Part shown: piece after piece, positions 7,968 to 14,635 of the stretch
Layout of the letters: every line of letters starts with the position of its first letter
Numbering within the stretch: the stretch's first letter is position 1
NCBI GenBank assembly: GCA_900539645.1
Contig: UQCY01000023.1
Coordinates: 1 to 18,686 of the forward strand
Direction: 5' to 3'
From: an uncultured Clostridium sp.
Lineage (GTDB): Bacteria; Bacillota; Clostridia; Peptostreptococcales; Peptostreptococcaceae
DNA length: 18,686 nt
The notes under the pieces: generated by a model
What the model was told of the DNA's origin: nothing
Seen by the model: only the letters and a program-made list of their open reading frames with translations
Databases searched by the model: none
Translations under genes and position numbers: made by a program

Positions 7968-10175
7968 TTATTCTACTACTTTATTATTCTCTGTAGTTTT
8001 TTCAGTTTGTTGATTTTCTGAGCTTTTTATTAAATTTCCTAAGAAAACATTAGCTGAATCTGATTTTGTTTCAAGCATTTTTTCTACTGTAGGTTTTGAA
8101 TTATTTGTATAATTTAAAACTAGCTTAGCTCCATCCTCTATCGCACAGTGGTCGAGCATACTAGTATAACTAGATACCTCTCCATCTATGTTTAAAGTAG
8201 CATTTAAATTTCTACATACATAGAACATTCCACTCATATCATTTACATTTTTTGTTTCTAAATTTTCTAGATTTACATCTCTTAAACTTTCACATGATGC
8301 AAACATATAAGACATATTAGTTACATTGGATGTATTGAAATTACTTAAATCTAATTTAGTTAGATTTAAACACCCTGAGAACATATAACTTGTATTTTCT
8401 ACATTATCTGTATCCAAATCAATTAAATCTATCTCATTTAAATTTTTACAGTTTGTAAACATAGCCATCATATTTGTTACTTTTTTAGTGTTTAAATCAT
8501 TTAAATTTATTTTAGTCAATCCATTACAGTCTCCAAACATATAACTCATATTTTCTACATTTGATGTATCAAAATTACTTAAGTCTATACTTTTTAAATT
8601 TGAGCATTTAAAGAACATATCACTCATGTCAGTTACATTTTTAGTATTAAGCTTACTCAAATCAACACTTTCTAAACTAGTACAGTTTGCAAATATACTG
8701 CTCATATTTTCTACATTTGATGTATCTAATTTATCTGTATTTATCTTTTTTAAACTACTACATCCATTAAAAGCATATTTCATATTCACAACTTTTGAAG
8801 TATCCAGATTACTTATATCTACTTCTTTTATATTTTCAAAATTATTCATAAAGTAATCGCTTTCTGGATTTGCGTATATTGTTTTGTTTGATGATATATA
8901 TACTGTGTTGTCTTTTATATATGCAACAACTTCACCACTGTTATTTTCGTCTAATTTAACGTGGTTTATTTTATCTATATCTTTTGGTATTCCTTTATTA
9001 AATACAACTTTATTAGCTTTTGGGAATCCTTTTAGCTTTCTCAATTCAGAGTTGAAATTTTCACCAGTCAATAAAGTATCACTTAAATTTGCTTCCTTAC
9101 TTTTGTCTTGATTTTCTTTTTTATCTTCCTTTTTTTCATCTTTCTTTGAAGGTTTTTTCTTTTCAGGAACCTTATGTTCATTTTCAGATACATCCTTATT
9201 GTTTATTATTATCTTAGGCGAATTTGATACAATAAATCTTATATCCATAGGAAGTCCACCAAGCTGACTTGTATTTATATTCTCTAAAAGATCCAGATTT
9301 TCTGTTTTATTCACAAGAACAATTCCTTCATCTTTTGCAAAATACGCACCTGAAAGCGCATCTACAAGTGTTTCCCCATTACAGAATGATATAGACTTTC
9401 TGTCTTTGTAAAACTTATCTAAAACCATTCTATTTGTTTCGTATCTGTTTTTACCACCTATACGATTTGAATTTGTGCTCTGTTGGATACTATTTGAAAC
9501 AGCATCTTTGCCACCTATTATACTGTAATCTACATTTTTTACACTATCAATACTTTCACTGTTGGGATTAGTTAATATTATAGGACTAACCTCTTTAGCT
9601 GAAACAGGAGCTATACTCATTGCATCAGCTTGTCCGGTGTATCCATTTACTATGTACGCTTTCTTATAATTTCCAATATACTTAGCAATTTCTTTTGAAG
9701 TTTCTACTCTATCTTTTCCACCAATTCTTGTAATTTTTTTACTTGAAAACTTATTTTCAAATTCTTTTGGTATGGCACTATATCCCCCTACTAAAATTAT
9801 TCTTTTAGCATTATTTATCATTTTTTCACTTGCTTTGTCTATATTGTCAGGATTTATCGGAACTATATCAGCCTTTAATTTCCCCGAAAGTGCTGCTGCC
9901 GATAAACCATCAGACATATTTTCAGATGCATTTACAAGAATTAATGTATCATTTCTTCCATGCTTTTCTAAAATTTTTGAACTAGTTTCGTATCTATTCT
10001 CGCCAATATATTTATAGTGATAATGATGATGCTTTGAAGGAATTTTTACTATTTCCATACCCTTTTCTTTTTTATCTTCTAAATCTCCAATTGATTTAGC
10101 TTCAGAAGAAAAACCACTCATTGATAATATAATTGCTGCTATTGCAACTGCAGCTATACCTTTGTTCAAATTCAA
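7968..10175 (-). CDS. Cell surface protein: CWB2 anchor plus BspA-like repeats
   Basis: A 735-residue secreted protein. Residues 1-27 are a signal peptide. Residues about 57-320 hold three cell-wall-binding-2 (PF04122) repeats, shown by NRYETS (60-65), RIILVGG (125-131), RIGGKDRVETS (150-160), IIGGKDA (219-225) and RIGGKNRYETN (238-248). In clostridia such triplets attach proteins non-covalently to wall polymer; no sortase motif is present. A Lys/Glu-rich linker (about 335-363) leads to eight 26-residue BspA-like (DUF285) leucine-rich repeats (452-659) and a polar tail. Such repeats often serve in adhesion, which is inferred here. The start is TTG (10173-10175) with AAGGGGG at 10184-10190; I see no suitable ATG. 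A short histidine cluster (49-51 and 53) follows the signal peptide. Confidence 0.88.
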   Translation of the reverse strand: MNLNKGIAAVAIAAIILSMSGFSSEAKSIGDLEDKKEKGMEIVKIPSKHHHYHYKYIGENRYETSSKILEKHGRNDTLILVNASENMSDGLSAAALSGKLKADIVPINPDNIDKASEKMINNAKRIILVGGYSAIPKEFENKFSSKKITRIGGKDRVETSKEIAKYIGNYKKAYIVNGYTGQADAMSIAPVSAKEVSPIILTNPNSESIDSVKNVDYSIIGGKDAVSNSIQQSTNSNRIGGKNRYETNRMVLDKFYKDRKSISFCNGETLVDALSGAYFAKDEGIVLVNKTENLDLLENINTSQLGGLPMDIRFIVSNSPKIIINNKDVSENEHKVPEKKKPSKKDEKKEDKKENQDKSKEANLSDTLLTGENFNSELRKLKGFPKANKVVFNKGIPKDIDKINHVKLDENNSGEVVAYIKDNTVYISSNKTIYANPESDYFMNNFENIKEVDISNLDTSKVVNMKYAFNGCSSLKKINTDKLDTSNVENMSSIFANCTSLESVDLSKLNTKNVTDMSDMFFKCSNLKSIDLSNFDTSNVENMSYMFGDCNGLTKINLNDLNTKKVTNMMAMFTNCKNLNEIDLIDLDTDNVENTSYMFSGCLNLTKLDLSNFNTSNVTNMSYMFASCESLRDVNLENLETKNVNDMSGMFYVCRNLNATLNIDGEVSSYTSMLDHCAIEDGAKLVLNYTNNSKPTVEKMLETKSDSANVFLGNLIKSSENQQTEKTTENNKVVE
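8199..8822 (-). repeat. Eight tandem 78-bp repeats in surface-protein gene
   Basis: The coding repeats are 26 codons each, starting at residues 452, 478, 504, 530, 556, 582, 608 and 634, with the pattern LDLSNFDTSNVxNMSxMF. Residue 12 of the units reads V, E, T, E, T, E, T, N in order and residue 7 reads D, D, N, D, N, D, N, E, so units alternate in type. At DNA level 26 identical bases occur at 8545-8570 and 8701-8726, exactly 156 bases (two units) apart. This points to growth by duplication of a two-unit block. Confidence 0.85.
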
Positions 10176-10190
10176 AATATCTACCCCCTT

Positions 10191-10477
10191 AAAATGATTT
10201 ATTGAATTTTAAACTGCTAAGCTTTTGAATTTAATTTTAATTAAAATTTAATCTTCCCAACAGTTTTTGAAAATACCCTTATTAAACATAATTAAACATA
10301 TTTCTTTCAAAAAATTATTAATCACTAAATTTATAACCATTCTTACAATTATTCCCCTTATTTTATAGAATATTTTAAAATATATTTACATTTTTACTTT
10401 TCATTTAATTGTTGTAGTATAATGTATTCATATACTTTTAGATTTATAAATATCTTTTAAATTAATAAATATATATT
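10191..10477. other. AT-rich divergent intergenic region
   Basis: About 290 bases separate the surface-protein gene from the unknown gene at 10491. A TATAAT near 10420 is a possible -10 for the rightward gene, but the -35 is poor. Near 10230-10245 is a run of TTTTAATTAAAA-type palindromes that is expected in such AT-rich DNA. No gene was seen. Confidence 0.4.
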
Positions 10478-10490
10478 GGAGATTTTTAAA

Positions 10491-11096
10491 ATGAAAACAC
10501 CTAAAAAATATTCTGATTTAGTAAATCAAAATAAAATAACAGAAGAAATACTCGGCGAAGTTATTTATTCCATAAATAAAAGGGCAAAGAATTGGCGAAA
10601 TCAAAAGAGAAAATATAAAAACTATCTTTTAGATCAATATGATAGTTATGATAAAGCTGTAGATAACGAGAAAAAATACTATAAAATGAAATCTGATATG
10701 TTAGAAAAATTTGAGCCTATTAAAATTCATAAGGAATTGAGGTTTAGAAATTTTCAACGAAAAGTTTCTGAAAAAGATTTAGAATATAATCAATTAGATG
10801 ATAGTGATATTTTTAGAAAAGAAATTAAAACAGATAGAGCAACTGGCGAAAAAGTTATGTATAAGTTGGTTAGGTATAAATTAGATGATTCATTATATTA
10901 TCTATACTATGAGATTGGTGGATATACATTTCATCAACCTATAGAAAAATCTGAATTGGAAAATTTTAAGGATTTAGATGTAGATGTTTTAGAGGATTTT
11001 GAAACTTTTGGAAGAGATGCTACTGAGCTTTTAAGTGTTCAGTTTTGTAAGAAAGTTTATGAGAAATTTATAGATAATAAATTAGAAATAGTATAA
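10491..11096 (+). CDS. Unrecognised soluble protein, 201 residues
   Basis: I do not recognise this protein. It has no signal peptide or membrane helix. The N-terminal half is strongly charged and probably helical or coiled (RAKNWRNQKRKYKNYLLDQY, about 30-49), followed by a more beta-like part with YKLVRYKLDDSLYYLYYEIG and GYTFHQPI. The ATG at 10491 follows GGAGA (10478-10482) at 8 bases; an in-frame TTG at 10476 overlaps that site and was not used. Six of seven glutamine codons are CAA, in contrast with FeoB, which may mean a foreign origin or low expression. It stands alone apart from a 9-codon frame behind it, and a terminator follows. Confidence 0.7.
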   Translation: MKTPKKYSDLVNQNKITEEILGEVIYSINKRAKNWRNQKRKYKNYLLDQYDSYDKAVDNEKKYYKMKSDMLEKFEPIKIHKELRFRNFQRKVSEKDLEYNQLDDSDIFRKEIKTDRATGEKVMYKLVRYKLDDSLYYLYYEIGGYTFHQPIEKSELENFKDLDVDVLEDFETFGRDATELLSVQFCKKVYEKFIDNKLEIV

Positions 11097-11113
11097 AAAA
11101 AGAGGTGATTACT

Positions 11114-11143
11114 ATGACTAAAGATAACAATGATAATAAATAA
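11114..11143 (+). CDS. Possible 9-residue open frame or gene-start remnant
   Basis: The frame encodes MTKDNNDNK and has a good ribosome site, AGAGGTGAT (11101-11108), five bases before the ATG. It begins 17 bases after the preceding stop, and its own stop is four bases before the repeated terminator. It could be a true micropeptide, or the surviving start of a gene whose body was lost when the terminator sequence came next to it. Confidence 0.3.
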   Translation: MTKDNNDNK

Positions 11144-11147
11144 CCAT

Positions 11148-11181
11148 AAAAAGCTATCGTAAGTTTCTACGATAGCTTTTT
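11148..11181. terminator. Bidirectional terminator, copy 1 of a 40-bp repeat
   Basis: AAAAAGCTATCGTA (11148-11161) pairs perfectly with TACGATAGCTTTTT (11168-11181) around the loop AGTTTC. The 40 bases from 11148 to 11187 recur at 14596-14635 with one difference, in the loop. It lies between convergent genes. Confidence 0.85.
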
Positions 11182-11189
11182 TATTATAC

Positions 11190-11432
11190 TTATAATATTT
11201 CATCTATAGATAAAGTTACAACATCCTCTTTTACAAAACATGGTATCCCAATACCATTACATTCTTTCACACTTTCATAACAAGGCTTTGTATCACGTAA
11301 GCTTAGATATTCTTTTAAATTTTCTAAAGAGTCTAGTATATTTACATATTCAAATTCAACTCCTTTAGATTTTAAAGTTTCAAGTGCGTTTACTGTATCC
11401 TCACATAAATTTGATCCTATTACTTTTAACAT
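11190..11432 (-). CDS. Glutaredoxin-related protein with CEDT active-site motif
   Basis: An 80-residue thioredoxin-fold protein. The N-terminal strand MLKVIGSNLCEDT carries C10-E-D-T13 where glutaredoxins have CPYC, so it has an N-terminal active-site cysteine but no resolving cysteine in the motif. GIPC (62-65) supplies the expected cis-proline, followed by C65; C51 and C58 are extra. The pattern resembles the COG4545 glutaredoxin-related group. The start is the ATG at 11430-11432, eight bases after GGAG; an upstream in-frame ATG at 11450 has no ribosome site and would place GGAG inside the gene. A TATAAT on the minus strand (11462-11467) may give it its own promoter. It lies about 70 bases after the DAACS symporter gene. 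A thiol redox role is inferred. Confidence 0.7.
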   Translation of the reverse strand: MLKVIGSNLCEDTVNALETLKSKGVEFEYVNILDSLENLKEYLSLRDTKPCYESVKECNGIGIPCFVKEDVVTLSIDEIL

Positions 11433-11503
11433 ACCCTTTTCTCCAATCATGCTATTTCAAAATTATAAAATATTAATATCTTTAACTAGTTTATTAGATT
11501 TTT

Positions 11504-12736
11504 CTAGTTCATCTTTTTAGTCAGCCATTCTTTTCCTTCAACTAAACGAGTAACCATCATACTTGCAATTGTATCTCCACTTGAGTTTAAACAAGTTGCC
11601 ATTGGGTCAAATAAGAATCCAAGTGTAGCAATAAGTGGGAATGCTTCTGGCGGAAAACCAAACATTGATACTATTAACATTTCTCCAACAAGTCCACCAC
11701 CTGGTGCTCCAGATAAAACAAATGCTGAACAAATTGCAACTACAATTGCCATTGCATAAGTTCCTATACCTGTGAATGGCATATTAAATGTTGCGAATAA
11801 GAAAGCTATCTTAGTAATTGAACTCAATACTGATCCATCCATATGCATTGTACATCCCATTGGTAAAACTATATCACTAACATCACTAGGCACTCCTATT
11901 TTTTCACAAGCTTCTTTATTTACTGGAAGTGTAGCTGCAGAACTTTGAGTTGCAAAAGCTGTAATTGCTGGAGTAAGTATATTCTGGAACATTTTTTTAA
12001 CTGCAGGTACTCCTCCTGAGAAATATGCGTATATTGGGAAGAAAATTACTGCGTAAAGTATACATAATGGATAGTAAACTAACATACTTCTTCCATAATC
12101 TCCTAATAACTGTGGACCATACTCTGCTACTAAGTTTGCAAAGTAAGCACCTAGTCCTATTGGCGCAATCATCATAATAATTCCGACAAATTTCATAATT
12201 ATATCATTTAAGTTTTTAAGTAATTTACCCATTGGACTTTCATCTGCTCCACACATTGATACACAAAATCCAAATATTATCGCGAATATAATTAATGGAA
12301 GCATATGAGATTTATCAAGAAGCTGATAAAAGTCAGTAACAGTTAACGTAGAAACTATCAACTCAGAAATTGATTTAACTTCCTCAACTTCACCTGCTCC
12401 TAGTTGAATTGCTGTTCCACTTGATGGACTAAATATATTTACCCATATTAGAACACATACTGCTGCGAAAAATCCTGTTACTAAAAAAGTTCCTATTGTA
12501 CTTCCAAGTATTTTTCCTAGACGTTTCATATTTGTCATACTACCAACCGCAGTTGTAATTGAAACAAATACTAACGGTACTACAATTGTAAATAATAGAT
12601 TCAAAAAGATTTCACCTAAAGGTTTCAACATCTTACCAACTTCTGGTGCAAACATACCGATTAATGATCCTACAATAATTCCACCTAATAGTAAAATAAT
12701 TGAACCATACTGTTTCCAAAAGTTTTTATTTTTCAT
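11504..12736 (-). CDS. DAACS family sodium:amino-acid symporter, probably neutral substrate
   Basis: A 410-residue membrane protein of the dicarboxylate/amino acid:cation symporter (GltP/SstT/TcyP) family. Hairpin 1 is TQSSAATLP (263-271), the TM7 motif is MHMDG (297-301, usually NMDG), hairpin 2 is SGAPGGG (342-348) and TM8 is DPMATCLNSSGD (377-388). D377, N384 and D388 fall at GltPh positions D394, N401 and D405, but R397, which holds the acidic side chain, is A380 here. Neutral-amino-acid members also lack that arginine, so glutamate or aspartate is unlikely. The gene overlaps the beta-lyase gene by 11 bases and its ribosome site GGTGGAGGA lies inside the end of that gene, so translation is coupled. 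The substrate may be a sulfur-containing or other neutral amino acid; this is inferred from the neighbour. Confidence 0.88.
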   Translation of the reverse strand: MKNKNFWKQYGSIILLLGGIIVGSLIGMFAPEVGKMLKPLGEIFLNLLFTIVVPLVFVSITTAVGSMTNMKRLGKILGSTIGTFLVTGFFAAVCVLIWVNIFSPSSGTAIQLGAGEVEEVKSISELIVSTLTVTDFYQLLDKSHMLPLIIFAIIFGFCVSMCGADESPMGKLLKNLNDIIMKFVGIIMMIAPIGLGAYFANLVAEYGPQLLGDYGRSMLVYYPLCILYAVIFFPIYAYFSGGVPAVKKMFQNILTPAITAFATQSSAATLPVNKEACEKIGVPSDVSDIVLPMGCTMHMDGSVLSSITKIAFLFATFNMPFTGIGTYAMAIVVAICSAFVLSGAPGGGLVGEMLIVSMFGFPPEAFPLIATLGFLFDPMATCLNSSGDTIASMMVTRLVEGKEWLTKKMN

Positions 12737-13892
12737 AATTATCCTCCACCGCTTCTTTTAATTGATTCATAGCTTTTTCTAATACTGATTTTGGACATGC
12801 CACATTTAATCTCATATATCCTTCAAGTTCTCTAGCAAAATCAGAACCATCATTTAATCCTAGATGTGCTTTATTAATCATAAATTCTTTTAACTCTTTC
12901 TGAGATAATCCTAATTCTCTACAATCTAACCAAATTAAATATGTAGCATCTGGATAACTTGGTTTAATCATAGGAATATTTTCTTTACAATAATTGTGAA
13001 TATAGTCAATATTCTGACTTAAATAATCAAGTAACTGCTCTAGCCATTCTTCACCTTCATTTAATGCAGTTTCCATTGCAATTAAACTAAATGCATTATT
13101 TCTATGAATATCCATATTCATCCAATATTTATCAAATAGTTCTTTATGTTTTTTATCCTGGAAAATAACTGTACATGCCTGTAATCCTGCAAGATTAAAT
13201 GTTTTTGTTACAGAAACACAAGTAATTACATTTGAATCTATTAGAGCTGTTGGTATATGTTTTTTATTATGGAAAACTAAGTCTGCATGAATTTCATCAG
13301 AAACAACTAGTACATTATTTTCTCTACAAATTTTAAGCATTTTTTCAAGTTCTTCTTTAGTCCATACAATTCCTAATGGATTGTGAGGACTGCAAAGTAT
13401 AAATAGCGATGCTTCTTTAACCTTTTCTTCAAAGTCATCCCAATCAACTTCCCATTTACCATCTTTTTCTATCATTCTATTTTCTATAACTTGTCTATGC
13501 CAAGCTTCTGTTACATCATAAAATTCTGGATATACTGGAGTTTGAATTAATACTTTACTATCCTCTGGAGTAAATGATTTAACTATTGCACTTAATGCAG
13601 GAACAACACCTAAACAAAAGCTCATTAAACTTGTATCTGGTGTCCAATTATGTCTACGTGTTTGCCAATTTGCATAAGCTTCAAAATAAGAATCACCTCT
13701 TGAAGTATATCCCCATATTCCTTCCTGTGCTCTACTTGTCAATGCATCTATAATCGGTTGAGCTGTTTTAAAATCCATATCTGCAATCCATAGCGGGATT
13801 ACATTATCTGTTCCAAATTTTTTTATTCTCTCATCGTATTTTGCAGCGTGAGTGTTTGAACGATCAACAACTGCATCAAAATTGTACTTCAT
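12726..13892 (-). CDS. MalY/PatB-type PLP enzyme, probable C-S beta-lyase
   Basis: A 388-residue fold-type I PLP enzyme. Visible elements are PLWIADMDF (33-41), typical of the MalY/PatB group, GYTSRGDSYFEA (61-72), SPHNPLG (168-174), SDEIHADLVF (198-207) with D199 for the PLP ring nitrogen, SVTKTFNLAG (227-236) with K230 as the Schiff-base lysine, and YMRLNVACP with the carboxylate-binding arginine. Members cleave cystathionine, cysteine or cystine to pyruvate, ammonia and a thiol; some act as aminotransferases. The length is normal and all key residues are present. The ATG has TAAGGAGGAAA upstream. It is the first gene of the leftward operon, behind a TTGACA/TATCAT promoter with a likely MarR operator at its start site. 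Confidence 0.88.
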   Translation of the reverse strand: MKYNFDAVVDRSNTHAAKYDERIKKFGTDNVIPLWIADMDFKTAQPIIDALTSRAQEGIWGYTSRGDSYFEAYANWQTRRHNWTPDTSLMSFCLGVVPALSAIVKSFTPEDSKVLIQTPVYPEFYDVTEAWHRQVIENRMIEKDGKWEVDWDDFEEKVKEASLFILCSPHNPLGIVWTKEELEKMLKICRENNVLVVSDEIHADLVFHNKKHIPTALIDSNVITCVSVTKTFNLAGLQACTVIFQDKKHKELFDKYWMNMDIHRNNAFSLIAMETALNEGEEWLEQLLDYLSQNIDYIHNYCKENIPMIKPSYPDATYLIWLDCRELGLSQKELKEFMINKAHLGLNDGSDFARELEGYMRLNVACPKSVLEKAMNQLKEAVEDNYEK

Positions 13893-13909
13893 AATTATTT
13901 CCTCCTTAG

Positions 13910-13994
13910 TTGTTTAGGTCCTATACTATTTGACTATATGATAGCGCTTCCACAGATGAATGTCAACACTTTTTTGTTTAGGTCCTATACTATT
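13910..13994. promoter_or_regulatory. Pair of 21-bp direct repeats, likely MarR operators
   Basis: The same 21 bases, with core GTTTAGGTCCTATACTATT, occur at 13910-13930 and 13974-13994 without a mismatch, 64 bases apart from start to start. TAGGTCCTA inside them is a partial palindrome. The left copy lies at the predicted transcript start of the beta-lyase operon and the right copy touches the -35 of marR. A regulator bound here could control both directions. Confidence 0.75.
13938..13966 (-). promoter_or_regulatory. Promoter of the beta-lyase/symporter operon
   Basis: On the minus strand TTGACA (13961-13966), a 17-base spacer and TATCAT (13938-13943) give a good promoter. The predicted start falls at about 13931, next to the left copy of the 21-bp repeat. 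Confidence 0.75.
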
Positions 13995-14021
13995 CAAAAA
14001 ATATTTATTTTATGCTAATAT
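13993..14021 (+). promoter_or_regulatory. Possible promoter of marR
   Basis: TTCAAA (13993-13998), a 17-base spacer and TAATAT (14016-14021) are the best hexamers ahead of the regulator gene. The right copy of the 21-bp repeat overlaps the -35 by two bases. The hexamers are only moderate matches. Confidence 0.4.
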
Positions 14022-14047
14022 ATATACAGTCAATAGGAGGATGTATA

Positions 14048-14524
14048 ATGGAACAGAATATAAATAAACTCTACAAAGAATTAAATAAGAAACACGATTT
14101 AGTCTATCAGTTCACAATTCTTTACTATAACTATATTTTAGATAAACACGATTATGGTACAGGAGAGGAGATTTCCATGATGGAAGCTCATACGACAACT
14201 TTCATTGAGGAAAATCCAGGTACAACAGTTAGTGAAGTTGCAAATTATTGGAATAAGACAAAAGGAGCCGTGTCACAGACAGTTAAAAGTTTGATTGGAA
14301 AAGGATATATAAAAAAAGAACAATCTGAAAAAGATCGTAAAGTCTATAATCTATATGTTACTGAAAAGGGAAATTATTTATCTCAAGCCCACAAACTATA
14401 TGATACAAAAGATATAACAAAAACTTATAATCAACTTTTAGAAACTTGCTCAAAAGAAGATATCGACAGTTTCTACAAAGTTTTAGAACGGTATATTGGA
14501 TGTATAAAAAATAATTTTGAATAA
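14048..14524 (+). CDS. MarR family transcriptional regulator
   Basis: A 158-residue protein of typical MarR length. Helical dimerisation segments flank a winged helix-turn-helix at about residues 52-106, where PGTTVSEVANYWNKTKGAVS gives the recognition region and KGYIKKEQSEKDRKVYNLYV gives the wing with the family DxR pattern (D-R-K). The ATG at 14048 follows AGGAGG (14035-14040) by seven bases; the upstream in-frame ATG at 14012 lies in the promoter region and has no ribosome site. It diverges from the beta-lyase operon across a region with two identical 21-bp sites, so autorepression and control of the operon are likely. The effector is unknown; a thiol or amino-acid product would fit the operon. 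Confidence 0.88.
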   Translation: MEQNINKLYKELNKKHDLVYQFTILYYNYILDKHDYGTGEEISMMEAHTTTFIEENPGTTVSEVANYWNKTKGAVSQTVKSLIGKGYIKKEQSEKDRKVYNLYVTEKGNYLSQAHKLYDTKDITKTYNQLLETCSKEDIDSFYKVLERYIGCIKNNFE

Positions 14525-14595
14525 AAATATATCTGTAGACTATAACGTTAAAATAATATATCTTTAAGTAAAATTTTGTTGGTTTATATTAATTG

Positions 14596-14629
14596 AAAAA
14601 GCTATCGTAAATTTCTACGATAGCTTTTT
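14596..14629. terminator. Bidirectional terminator, copy 2 of the 40-bp repeat
   Basis: AAAAAGCTATCGTA (14596-14609) pairs with TACGATAGCTTTTT (14616-14629) around AATTTC. Bases 14596-14635 match 11148-11187 at 39 of 40 positions in the same orientation. The convergent SDR gene ends at 14636, the very next base after the repeat. Confidence 0.85.
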
Positions 14630-14635
14630 TATTAT

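Noticed and set aside
8626..9111. Two plus-strand open frames opposite the surface-protein gene
   Set aside because: They are low-complexity frames antisense to the repeat and linker coding region, with no start signals.
11433..11450. Upstream ATG start for the glutaredoxin-like gene
   Set aside because: No ribosome site precedes it, and GGAG lies at the right distance for the later ATG.
11484..11509. AACTAG/CTAGTT inverted repeat at the symporter stop codon
   Set aside because: Only six AT-rich pairs with a 14-base loop; not convincing as a terminator.
14012..14047. Upstream ATG start for marR
   Set aside because: It overlaps the predicted -10 and has no ribosome site; AGGAGG serves the ATG at 14048.
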